This document shows positions 1-5,688 of a stretch of 6,447 nt of DNA, one piece after another (position 1 is the first letter of the stretch; each line of letters begins with the position of its first letter). The translations under genes were made by a program, and so were the position numbers. Source of the DNA: Verrucomicrobiales bacterium. GTDB taxonomy: Bacteria > Verrucomicrobiota > Verrucomicrobiia > Verrucomicrobiales > DEV007. Under the pieces are notes generated by a model. The model worked only from the letters and a program-made list of their open reading frames with translations, had not been told where the DNA came from and made no database searches. Location of the stretch: positions 1 through 6,447 of the forward strand of contig JALRFZ010000301.1 in NCBI GenBank assembly GCA_023253615.1, in the 5' to 3' direction.

Positions 1-638
1 CCGGAGGGCCCGACGACATCGGGGCTCTCGTAGCCGGGATGCATCATCGCCCGCACGGTGAGCCCGCCGAAGGGATCGTTTTGCATTTTGTCAGGACGCC
101 GGATCCAGCGCCGGCAGTTCGTGAAGGCGTGCGCGTCGACCTGGGCCCAGCCAGCCTTCGCCGGGACGAGGGAGGCATGGGCCTTGCCGATGGACTCGGC
201 GAGCTGCGGGATGAGTTGGGCGGTGTAGGCCTCGTCCTTCCGCGTGCCGAGGCACATCGCCATCGCTCCGGGGGCGGAGTGCGTGTGGGTCGAGGCGATG
301 AGGATGCGGTCGGCGGGCACGCCTGTCTCCTTCGTGACGATCGCCTTGGCCGCGTCGCAGACGTCGGTGGGGAGCATGCACGAATCGACGAGACAGAGCG
401 CCACGGTCGTGTCGCCCGATTTCAGGACGAGGGCACGGGCGAAGAGCGGATCATCGACCCGGTCGGCGATGGCTTGGAGAAAGCCGCCGTTCTTGATTGC
501 GGGGAGTTTCTTCGGGGAGATGTCGACGGCGGCGGCCCCGGCTTCGAGGGCGTGGCAAGGCGACGCGGCCAAGGCGGTCAACGCCAGCGTGAGAAGGAGC
601 GAAGGAAGAAGCGGGTGAGGGAAAGAGCCGGTCGTCAT
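1..638 (-). CDS. Secreted neutral/alkaline ceramidase-like protein, N-terminal part (cut by window edge)
   Basis: The reading frame runs from an ATG at 638 to the left edge without a stop, giving 212 residues of a longer protein. Residues 1-30 look like a Sec signal peptide: a hydrophobic Leu/Ala core at about 11-25 and a likely cleavage site after CHA (28-30). The mature part begins with AGAAAVDISP (33-42), the usual opening of the neutral/alkaline non-lysosomal ceramidase N-terminal domain. STHTHSAPG at 116-124 is the family's metal-site motif, with His118 and His120. Further on come NCRRWIRRP (174-182), NDPFGG (187-192) and a HPGYESPDVV stretch (200-209), which I recognise from planctomycete and verrucomicrobial members. 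Family members hydrolyse ceramide amide bonds or are uncharacterised, so the true substrate is unknown. No clear Shine-Dalgarno site precedes the start; the ATG at 650 is out of frame and meets a stop after four codons. The gene lies 64 bases downstream of vapC. Confidence 0.85.
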   Translation of the reverse strand, partial: MTTGSFPHPLLPSLLLTLALTALAASPCHALEAGAAAVDISPKKLPAIKNGGFLQAIADRVDDPLFARALVLKSGDTTVALCLVDSCMLPTDVCDAAKAIVTKETGVPADRILIASTHTHSAPGAMAMCLGTRKDEAYTAQLIPQLAESIGKAHASLVPAKAGWAQVDAHAFTNCRRWIRRPDKMQNDPFGGLTVRAMMHPGYESPDVVGPS

Positions 639-702
639 GACCGGATCATTGTTCCGGAAAGACGTGTTCGGGGGAAGTCCGCGGTTGCGGGGGAGGGAAG
701 TA
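639..702. other. Short gap between vapC and the partial ceramidase-like gene
   Basis: These 64 bases separate the vapC stop from the next start on the minus strand. They hold a perfect 8-base palindrome TTCCGGAA (652-659) and a short imperfect hairpin, CCGC-ggtt-GCGG, at about 679-690. I see no convincing terminator with a T run and no good sigma-70 promoter, so the downstream gene may be transcribed from vapBC or from a promoter I cannot recognise. Confidence 0.4.
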
Positions 703-1101
703 TCACGGGAGGATTCGATATCCAATGACCTTCAAGCCTTCGATTCTCGTGAAATGATCGATGTTGGCGGTCAAGACAGGCAAATCCCGCTCAAGGGCAG
801 CGGCTGCGATCCACACGTCGGAACCTCCGATTTCCTGTCCGGATTTCCGTAGCGCGGCATCCAAGTTCGCCGCTCGCACGACTTCATCATAACTTGGAAC
901 CAGGAAATCGAAGCCGTTCAGGAACTGATCCAGCTTATCGCGTGCCACGCCCCTGAAAGCGGCTCCACGGGCGAATTCGAAAAGCACGGGCAACGGCAGG
1001 CACGGGGCGACGAGTTTGGAACGCAGGTCGGCGAGGCGTTGTGGTTCCCGGCGTAGCCGCCAGAGATCGATCAGAACGGTCGTGTCCGCGATTCGTGACA
1101 T
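703..1101 (-). CDS. vapC: VapC-type PIN-domain ribonuclease toxin
   Basis: The 132-residue protein is a complete PIN domain, the usual size for VapC toxins, which are Mg-dependent ribonucleases that block translation by cutting tRNA, rRNA or mRNA. The expected acidic residues are visible in order: Asp6 in ADTTVLID, Glu42 in LFEFARG, Asp95 in SDVWIAAAA and Asp115 in TANIDHF. The toxin therefore looks intact and catalytically competent. It starts four bases after the stop of the antitoxin gene vapB, the typical co-transcribed antitoxin-toxin order. Base composition is lower in GC than in the neighbours: by hand count, positions 721-780 are about 48 percent GC, against 62-68 percent in sampled stretches of the genes to the right. 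That fits horizontal acquisition. The RNA target cannot be read from the sequence. Confidence 0.93.
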   Translation of the reverse strand: MSRIADTTVLIDLWRLRREPQRLADLRSKLVAPCLPLPVLFEFARGAAFRGVARDKLDQFLNGFDFLVPSYDEVVRAANLDAALRKSGQEIGGSDVWIAAAALERDLPVLTANIDHFTRIEGLKVIGYRILP

Positions 1102-1105
1102 CCGG

Positions 1106-1345
1106 TCACCAGGGGGCGGGGAAAGGACGGTTGATTTCCCGGCTCAGGCTTTCGAACGATTCGTCGGAGAATTCGGGCAATTCGGCGGCGGCGGCCAAGG
1201 TGGCGTCAAAGTCAAAATGGGTGGTTTGACCGCTGCGGCAGAGTGAACGCAGGCCTTCTTCAACAAGACGGGTGCGGTCGTGGATGTGGGTCGCTCTTTC
1301 AGCAGCGCTGAGCAAATCCTCCCGGATGGTGATGCTGATACCCAT
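1106..1345 (-). CDS. vapB: VapB-family antitoxin
   Basis: This 79-residue protein lies directly upstream of vapC. Its N-terminal part, GISITIREDLLSAAERAT followed by DRTRLVEEGLRSL (23-35), matches the short DNA-binding and dimerisation domain of VapB antitoxins of the type TTIRIDDDLL...TGxxDRTALVEEGLRAL. The C-terminal half (about 41-79) is acidic with Phe and Trp residues, as expected for the flexible tail that wraps and blocks the PIN toxin. I chose the ATG at 1345 over a TTG at 1381. The family pattern starts at MGISITIR, the extra residues NSAAPPFILIL match nothing, and the TTG falls inside the likely -35 promoter box. There is no Shine-Dalgarno site before the ATG. VapB normally represses its own operon together with VapC. 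Confidence 0.9.
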   Translation of the reverse strand: MGISITIREDLLSAAERATHIHDRTRLVEEGLRSLCRSGQTTHFDFDATLAAAAELPEFSDESFESLSREINRPFPAPW

Positions 1346-1352
1346 GAGGATC

Positions 1353-1381
1353 AAAATAAAGGGGGGCGCGGCGGAGTTCAA
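1353..1381 (-). promoter_or_regulatory. Sigma-70-like promoter of vapBC
   Basis: Read on the minus strand, a TTGAAC box (1381-1376) and a TATTTT box (1358-1353) are separated by exactly 17 bases. The expected transcription start, six to seven bases beyond the -10 box, falls at about 1347-1345, on or next to the vapB ATG. This would give a leaderless or nearly leaderless mRNA and fits the missing Shine-Dalgarno site. The call rests on box sequence and spacing alone. Confidence 0.5.
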
Positions 1382-1390
1382 CCGCGAAAA

Positions 1391-1420
1391 TGATCAGCAG
1401 AAATGTCCGGCGATTGATCA
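1391..1420. repeat. Pair of TGATCA palindromes upstream of vapBC
   Basis: Two identical TGATCA sites lie at 1391-1396 and 1415-1420, 24 bases apart, just upstream of the predicted vapBC -35 box. The second overlaps the stop codon of the Dabb gene. They could be operator half-sites for VapBC autoregulation. They could also form a weak 6-bp stem followed by TTTT on the minus strand, a poor terminator with an 18-base loop. Chance is also possible. Confidence 0.25.
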
Positions 1421-1708
1421 CATCGTCACAAAATCCGCCTCCTGGAACTCGGCCACTTCCCGGAACCAATGTTCCTCGAGAAAGCGGACATGCATCGGGT
1501 GGGTGTTGTAGGCGTCGTAGTCGCTTTGGTTTGCGAAGAACATCGCGATACCGAAGTCGTGCGACAATTTCGGGCTGGTCTGGCGTTTGATCGTGAAATC
1601 GCGCACGCCGGGGATGGCGGCGAGTTCGCGGGCGGCGGCGAGAAAGGTGGCTTCCTCCGGCGAGCCGGCGGGATGGACGAGTCGGAAAGTGACGGTGTGT
1701 TCGATCAT
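1418..1708 (-). CDS. Dabb (stress-responsive alpha/beta barrel) domain protein
   Basis: The 96-residue protein is one Dabb domain, a ferredoxin-like fold that dimerises through a beta barrel. Family hallmarks are the N-terminal IEHTVTFRL with His4, the middle IPGVRDFTIKRQ (32-43), the FANQSDYDAYNTHP stretch (58-71) and the HPMHVRFLEEHW region (70-81). Its length equals a full single domain. Bacterial members are mostly uncharacterised small cytosolic proteins; some relatives bind or convert small hydrophobic molecules, so no reaction is assigned. It has no signal peptide. It starts seven bases after the stop of the ceramidase-like gene, which points to one transcript, so it may act in the same process. 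No clear Shine-Dalgarno site precedes the ATG. Confidence 0.85.
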   Translation of the reverse strand: MIEHTVTFRLVHPAGSPEEATFLAAARELAAIPGVRDFTIKRQTSPKLSHDFGIAMFFANQSDYDAYNTHPMHVRFLEEHWFREVAEFQEADFVTM

Positions 1709-1715
1709 GACGGCT

Positions 1716-3152
1716 TCAGTCTTTCCACAATTCCGCCCACGCCGCGACCGTTTCCTCGACGAGGACCTGCCCGCCCTCGGGACCGACCTGGCTGCTCTGA
1801 ATGACGGCGCCGTAGCCGCCGAAGGCTTTGGCGCGCTCCGTCGGCAGGTAGGTGCCGGGGCCGGCGAGCTGGATGACGAAGGTCTGGATCGCAGGGCTGC
1901 GGGCTTTCATCTGGATGCCGAAATCGGTGTAGAGCTCGAAGTCGTTCGTGCCGATTGCGACATCGCCGAGGCGCAGGGCGTGGAGTTCCATGCGGTAGGG
2001 CTCCTGGGTGCCGGCCTGCTGGGCATCGTAGCGGTCGACGACGCCCTGGTTCCAGCGGTGGTTCCATTTTTCGGCGGGCTTGTCCTTGAATCCCTCGGCG
2101 GCTTTGGCCGCGTCGTCGCGCTCGGCTTTCGTGACGAGGCGATAGGGGAGGTCGATCGTCTTCACGGTATGCCGCAGGACCACCTCGTCGCGGATGTCGT
2201 GCTTCGCGCCCGCGAGGGCCTCCTCCCAGGCGCGGACGATGCGGGCGGCGAGTTCGTCGAGTCGGGAAATGTTTCCCCGCAGTTTCCTCATACGCTCGTC
2301 GGCGGCGGGGTTGATGATTTGTTTCGACGTGACATCCCCGGAGGCTCCCGTCCAGGCGAGGATGTGGAGGTTCTTCCCATGTTTCTCGCGCAGCATCCGC
2401 CGGGTCGGATCCCAGAAATCGGCATGGACGGAGGAGCCGCCCCCGACTTCCTGCGCGGGGCAGGGCACATTGATGACCGTGGCGACAAGTTGGTCCGAGC
2501 GATCCCAGAAGTAGAGCACGTCGACGCTGTGGTCCTCGTAGCCTTCGATGCCGCGGAACCCGGGCTTGTCGATCTTGCCATACATCACGGCGGTGCCGTC
2601 GGCATAGTAGGGGCGGCGGTTCTGCGCGAGGACGGCGTGGCTCTGGCCCCAGGCGACGCGGCCGGGGACGCGGGCTTTCCACGCCGCTTCGGCGGCTTCG
2701 GCGATGCGGGTGGTCAGGAAATCGGAGAACTCGGCCGGTTGCAGGATGTCATCGGGCAGCACGTAGCGTCCCTCGATCATGACGGGCGCGGTGTGGGTGT
2801 GGGTGGCGGCGAGGAAAATCTTGTCGATGGGAAAATCCGGGAGTCGCGGGGCGAGTTTTTCCCGCACCGAAGCGAGGATGCCCTGCCGGATCGCGACGAG
2901 GTCGCAGGAGACGAAAATGGCCTGGTCGAGGACGCGGTCGCCCTCGCGGGATTCGAGGGCCAAAGCCGAGACCTGGATGGGAGTGGCGGGTTTCTTCGAA
3001 ATGCGGACGTGTCGCTGTCCGGAGAGCGCGACCGGCCGGTCGGGCGTGATGTCCACGGTCGCGGCGCCGAGATGGAGATCGGCGGCATGGAGTGGGAGCG
3101 AAAGGAGGGCGAACACCCCGGGCAGGGTGAGATTACGGAGCGCTGGCATCAT
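1716..3152 (-). CDS. Secreted neutral/alkaline ceramidase-like protein, full length
   Basis: This is a complete 478-residue protein. A signal peptide spans residues 1-23 (hydrophobic core LPGVFALLSLPLHA, likely cut after LHA). HLGAATVDITPDRPVALSGQ (27-46) opens the ceramidase N-terminal domain, and AATHTHTAP (115-123) carries the metal-site histidines, His118 and His120. In known ceramidases a later His, a Glu and a Tyr complete the zinc site. Here the matching places appear to be Cys231 in NVPCPAQ (228-234), Glu406 in NDFELYTD and Tyr435 in GPGTYLPT. WTGASGDVTSK (267-277) matches the family's GAxGD motif. The C-terminal immunoglobulin-like domain of true ceramidases (total about 650 residues or more) is absent. 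Two adjacent ATGs (3152 and 3149) are possible starts, and neither has a Shine-Dalgarno site. The Dabb gene follows seven bases after the stop. The substrate is unknown; ceramide hydrolysis is not established. Confidence 0.88.
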   Translation of the reverse strand: MMPALRNLTLPGVFALLSLPLHAADLHLGAATVDITPDRPVALSGQRHVRISKKPATPIQVSALALESREGDRVLDQAIFVSCDLVAIRQGILASVREKLAPRLPDFPIDKIFLAATHTHTAPVMIEGRYVLPDDILQPAEFSDFLTTRIAEAAEAAWKARVPGRVAWGQSHAVLAQNRRPYYADGTAVMYGKIDKPGFRGIEGYEDHSVDVLYFWDRSDQLVATVINVPCPAQEVGGGSSVHADFWDPTRRMLREKHGKNLHILAWTGASGDVTSKQIINPAADERMRKLRGNISRLDELAARIVRAWEEALAGAKHDIRDEVVLRHTVKTIDLPYRLVTKAERDDAAKAAEGFKDKPAEKWNHRWNQGVVDRYDAQQAGTQEPYRMELHALRLGDVAIGTNDFELYTDFGIQMKARSPAIQTFVIQLAGPGTYLPTERAKAFGGYGAVIQSSQVGPEGGQVLVEETVAAWAELWKD

Positions 3153-3254
3153 GTGCCCATGGTGCCGGGGCGCGGTCGGCGCGTAAAGACCTCGAAGCGG
3201 CCGATGCCGGACGCAAACGCGTTCCCCCCCCCCACGCCGGGTGCGGGCGCGGGA
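3153..3254. other. Gap between the DUF1552 and ceramidase-like genes with a 10-base C/G run
   Basis: These 102 bases hold a run of ten C on the plus strand (3224-3233), that is ten G in the direction of transcription, 72 bases before the ceramidase-like start codon. I see no factor-independent terminator and no convincing -35/-10 pair, so read-through from the DUF1552 gene is plausible. The homopolymer could be a site of slipped-strand length change or of sequencing error. Confidence 0.45.
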
Positions 3255-4616
3255 TCAACCGATCGAAAGGCGGCCGGTGGAATCGCCGAAGCGCTCCTCC
3301 TTCACGCCGACCCGGTCGAGCAGGCTGAGGAACAGGTTGCTCATCGGGGTATCCTGTCCGGCCACGGTGTGACGTCCGGTCGCGATCGTGCCGCCGCCTT
3401 TGCCGGCGACGATGATGGGGAGGTCGGTGTGGCGGTGACGATCGGGATCGGCGAGGCCGCTGCCCCAGACGATCATGGAATTGTGCAGCAGCGACTTGCC
3501 ATCGACATCCTTGCGCGACTGGAGCTGTTCGAGGAAGTAGGCGAACTGGCGCGAGTAGAAGAGGTCGATCTTCGCGAGCTTGTCGAGCGCCTCGGGATTG
3601 TTCTGGTGGTGCGAGATGGAATGGTGGCCGTCCGGCACGCCGATGTCCTTGAAGCTCCGGTTGCTGCCGTCGTGGGCGAGGAGGAAGGTCGCGACGCGGG
3701 TGGAATCCGTCTCGAAGGCGAGGACGAGGAGATCCATCATGATCCGGACGTGATCCTCGTAGCTGCCCGGGGTACCCTCGGGCATCTCCATGTCGGGAGC
3801 CTCGGGGAGGCCGAACTTCTCGGATTTCTCGATGCGGCGCTCGATCTCCCGGACACCGGTCATGTACTCATCGAGCTTGAGCTGGTCGTTGCGGCCGAGC
3901 TGGCTGTTGAGCTTCTTCGCATCCTCCATCACGAAATCGAGGATGGAACGCTGGCGCTGGTTGCGCAGGGTGAAATTCTTCTGGCGGTCTTCCTTCGACC
4001 CCGACCCGAAAAGGCGCTCGAAGACGTGGCGCGGATTGGATTCGGGCGTCATGGGGGTGACGTCGGAGCGCCACGAGAGATTGAACTGGTAGGCGCAGGA
4101 GTAACCCGAGTCGCACACGCCGCTCTTGCGGATCCCGTCGCAGGAGAGCTCGAGCGAGGAGAAGCGCGTCTTGTCACCGATCGCGTTGGCGATGAACTGA
4201 TCGACGGAAATGCCGAGCTTGATGTCAGCCCCGGCGGTCTTGCGCGGACGCGCTCCGGTGAGGAAGGTGGCGTTGGCGCGTGCGTGGTCGCCTCCGCCGT
4301 CCATCCCGGCGGTGCCGTTGAGGTGGGCGAGCTGGCCGAAGACGTGGAGCTGGTCCTTGAACTTGGCGTAGGGTTCGTGGGTGGGACCGAAAGTGAAATC
4401 GGCTCCGCTGCCCGCGAGCGCCCATTTCTCCATGTTCATCCCGTTCGGCTTGTAGAGGAAGGCGGTGCGCAGGGGGGCTCCGCTGGCGGTCGTGGCCAGT
4501 CCTTTCGCGGCCTCGGCCTTCGCGACGGAGGCGTTGAATAAGGTCTCGAAGGAAGGCAGGGCGAGACCGGCCCCGAGGCCTTTGAGGAAGACGCGGCGGT
4601 TGACGGAGGTGATCAT
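3255..4616 (-). CDS. DUF1552 family exported protein
   Basis: This 453-residue protein is a full-length DUF1552 (PF07586) member. The N-terminus NRRVFLKGLGAGLALPSFE (6-24) is a twin-arginine-type leader, with Arg7-Arg8 followed by FLK. Family landmarks are LYKPNGMNMEKW (54-65), DHARANATFLTGARPRK (110-126), LELSCDGIRKSGVCDSGYSCAY (155-176), NPRHVFERLFG (194-204), LDEYMTGVREIERRIE (248-263), HHQNNPE (336-342), the WGSGLADPDRHRHTDLPIIVAGKGGG block (384-409) and FGDSTGRLSIG (443-453) at the end. The function is unknown. The family is related in pattern to DUF1501, and both are abundant in Planctomycetes and Verrucomicrobia. There, DUF1552 genes normally sit beside a large cytochrome-type DUF1587/1592/1588/1585 gene, which is missing on both sides here. 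The ATG at 4616 is well placed for the leader but has only a C-rich stretch before it. Confidence 0.92.
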   Translation of the reverse strand: MITSVNRRVFLKGLGAGLALPSFETLFNASVAKAEAAKGLATTASGAPLRTAFLYKPNGMNMEKWALAGSGADFTFGPTHEPYAKFKDQLHVFGQLAHLNGTAGMDGGGDHARANATFLTGARPRKTAGADIKLGISVDQFIANAIGDKTRFSSLELSCDGIRKSGVCDSGYSCAYQFNLSWRSDVTPMTPESNPRHVFERLFGSGSKEDRQKNFTLRNQRQRSILDFVMEDAKKLNSQLGRNDQLKLDEYMTGVREIERRIEKSEKFGLPEAPDMEMPEGTPGSYEDHVRIMMDLLVLAFETDSTRVATFLLAHDGSNRSFKDIGVPDGHHSISHHQNNPEALDKLAKIDLFYSRQFAYFLEQLQSRKDVDGKSLLHNSMIVWGSGLADPDRHRHTDLPIIVAGKGGGTIATGRHTVAGQDTPMSNLFLSLLDRVGVKEERFGDSTGRLSIG

Positions 4617-4769
4617 GGAGGGGATGGGCAGGCTGGGTGTTGCGGAATCCTTCCGGAATCCGTTTCTTCAAGACACCTTACGTTCGTGCGGCGTTCGAAC
4701 AAATCACGCGATTCCGGCTGTCCGGGCGGGTCTTTGGGGCCATGCGGGCGGTCGTCCGGGCTGCGGTCG
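4617..4769. other. Gap upstream of the DUF1552 gene with short direct repeats
   Basis: These 153 bases separate the aminotransferase stop from the DUF1552 start. They contain CGGAATCC twice (4643-4650 and 4654-4661) and CGTTCG twice (4681-4686 and 4692-4697), each pair exactly 11 bases apart. There are also a palindrome TTCCGGAA (4651-4658), a palindrome GTTCGAAC (4693-4700) and GCGGTCGTC twice (4748-4756 and 4763-4771), 15 bases apart. The region probably holds the promoter of the DUF1552 gene, but I see only weak box matches. No hairpin with a T run marks a terminator. Confidence 0.45.
4643..4661. repeat. Helically phased direct repeat CGGAATCC upstream of the DUF1552 gene
   Basis: Two copies of CGGAATCC start 11 bases apart, about one DNA turn, and the 11-base units match at nine positions. 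They lie 27-45 bases before the DUF1552 start codon, where a regulator could bind the same face of the helix. No regulator is identified, and chance is possible. Confidence 0.35.
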
Positions 4770-5588
4770 TCAGCCCGCGAGAGAACGGTAGGCGGACTGG
4801 AGAAAGATCGTCTCGGCCGCATTCTCCAGCTCCCGCCCATCGATCGCCGCCACCGGCTGGATCTCGCGGAGGCTCGAGGTGAGAAAGGCGGACTCGACCC
4901 GGTCGAGCGCGGCATAGGAGAGGGTTGACTCGATGAGGGGAAGGCCGTGTTCCTCAAACAAGCCGATGACCACTCCGCGCGTGACGCCGGGGAGACATCC
5001 CGAGGAGAGCGGTGGGGTGTGCCAAGTGCCGTCGATCCGCACGAACACGTTCGACCAGGTGCCTTCGCAGAGTTCATCCCGCGTGTTGGCGAAGAGTGCT
5101 TCATCAGCGCCGGCCCGGCGGGCGGCGTCGAGCGCGACGACATTGTCGCCGTAGTTGATCGTCTTCAGTCCGGCGAGGGGGCTGCGCTCGTTGCGGAAAA
5201 AGGGGCCGGTGATGACGCGGGCGGTCGCCGGGTGGGGCGGCGGTGGAGTGGCTTCGATCCACCACGATTCGCTCCCATCTCCGGGCGAGGAAAGGGTGAG
5301 GCGGAGACGGGACTTTTCGGCATCGAGCAGCCCGTTGGCCTCGAGGGCGGTGTGCATCGCGGCGAGGAGGGTGTCTTCGTCGGGAACGGCCAGCCCGAGG
5401 ACGGCGCCGCCGCGCCGGAGACGCTCGAGATGTTCCTTGGCACCAAAGGGCATCTCCCGATAGGCGGCGATCGTTTCAAAGACTCCCCGGCCGCAGACGA
5501 CGAGCCCGTCATGGGCATCCACGATCGCCTCGTCGGCGGGGCGGAGGCGGCCGTTGTGCACGACAAACGAAGCGGGGGACAAGGACAT
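4770..5588 (-). CDS. Class IV PLP-dependent aminotransferase or aminodeoxychorismate lyase
   Basis: This 272-residue cytosolic enzyme is the normal length for fold-type IV PLP enzymes. The start of the fold is seen in VVHNGRLRPADEAIVDAHDGLVVCGRGVFETI (9-40). The PLP-binding lysine is Lys142 in LAGLKTINYGDNV. Glu175 in ELCEGTWSNVFVRIDG matches the conserved cofactor-contacting residue and is followed by TPPLSSGCLPGVTRGVV (191-207). FLTSSLREIQPVAAIDGREL (235-254) is also typical. Candidate activities are 4-amino-4-deoxychorismate lyase (pabC, folate pathway), branched-chain aminotransferase and D-amino acid aminotransferase. The length and the KTINY and SSLREIQPV forms favour a PabC-like enzyme, but I cannot settle it. 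I chose the ATG at 5588. The frame stays open to 5924, but the added residues are basic, match nothing and overlap the divergent transporter gene. No Shine-Dalgarno site is seen. Confidence 0.88.
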   Translation of the reverse strand: MSLSPASFVVHNGRLRPADEAIVDAHDGLVVCGRGVFETIAAYREMPFGAKEHLERLRRGGAVLGLAVPDEDTLLAAMHTALEANGLLDAEKSRLRLTLSSPGDGSESWWIEATPPPPHPATARVITGPFFRNERSPLAGLKTINYGDNVVALDAARRAGADEALFANTRDELCEGTWSNVFVRIDGTWHTPPLSSGCLPGVTRGVVIGLFEEHGLPLIESTLSYAALDRVESAFLTSSLREIQPVAAIDGRELENAAETIFLQSAYRSLAG

Positions 5589-5688
5589 CGGGAGATCAGG
5601 AAAGCGGGCTTTACAAAGCTGGACGGATGCCGTTGCCTTGGCAACTTCCGATTCGGCCCCACCCCCGTCCCGGACGGAGGTGAGCCGC
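5589..5688. promoter_or_regulatory. Divergent promoter region between aminotransferase and transporter genes
   Basis: This 100-base stretch must carry the promoters for two genes that leave in opposite directions. It contains GTTGCC-tt-GGCAAC at 5632-5645, an inverted repeat with 6-base arms and a 2-base centre, about midway between the two start codons. This is a plausible operator. I found no convincing -35/-10 pair on either strand. Confidence 0.4.
5676..5681 (+). promoter_or_regulatory. Shine-Dalgarno site of the transporter gene
   Basis: GGAGGT lies seven bases before the ATG at 5689, an ideal spacing. It decides the start against the in-frame GTG at 5680, which overlaps this site. It is the only strong Shine-Dalgarno site I see before any gene of the window. 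Confidence 0.8.

Noticed and set aside
679..690. Possible terminator hairpin after vapC
   Set aside because: The stem has only four base pairs and no T run follows on the minus strand.
39..728. A 229-codon plus-strand open frame opposite the partial ceramidase-like gene
   Set aside because: The minus-strand frame here has a signal peptide and ceramidase family motifs. The plus-strand product is a low-complexity Gly/Arg-rich sequence without recognisable features.
1346..1381. Upstream TTG start for vapB at 1381
   Set aside because: The added 12 residues match no VapB, the TTG lies in the predicted -35 box, and the family pattern begins at the ATG at 1345.
1711..2682. A 325-codon minus-strand open frame overlapping the ceramidase-like gene
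   Set aside because: It is a +1/-1 shadow frame, rich in Arg and Pro, of a gene whose own frame shows family motifs from end to end.
1587..4541. A 984-codon open frame on the plus strand opposite the Dabb, ceramidase-like and DUF1552 genes
   Set aside because: Its codons lie in register with the codons of the ceramidase-like and DUF1552 genes on the other strand. It stays open only because those genes avoid TTA, CTA and TCA codons, as GC-rich genes do; it closes at the TTA codon for Leu26 of DUF1552. The predicted protein resembles nothing, while the minus-strand proteins are clear family members.
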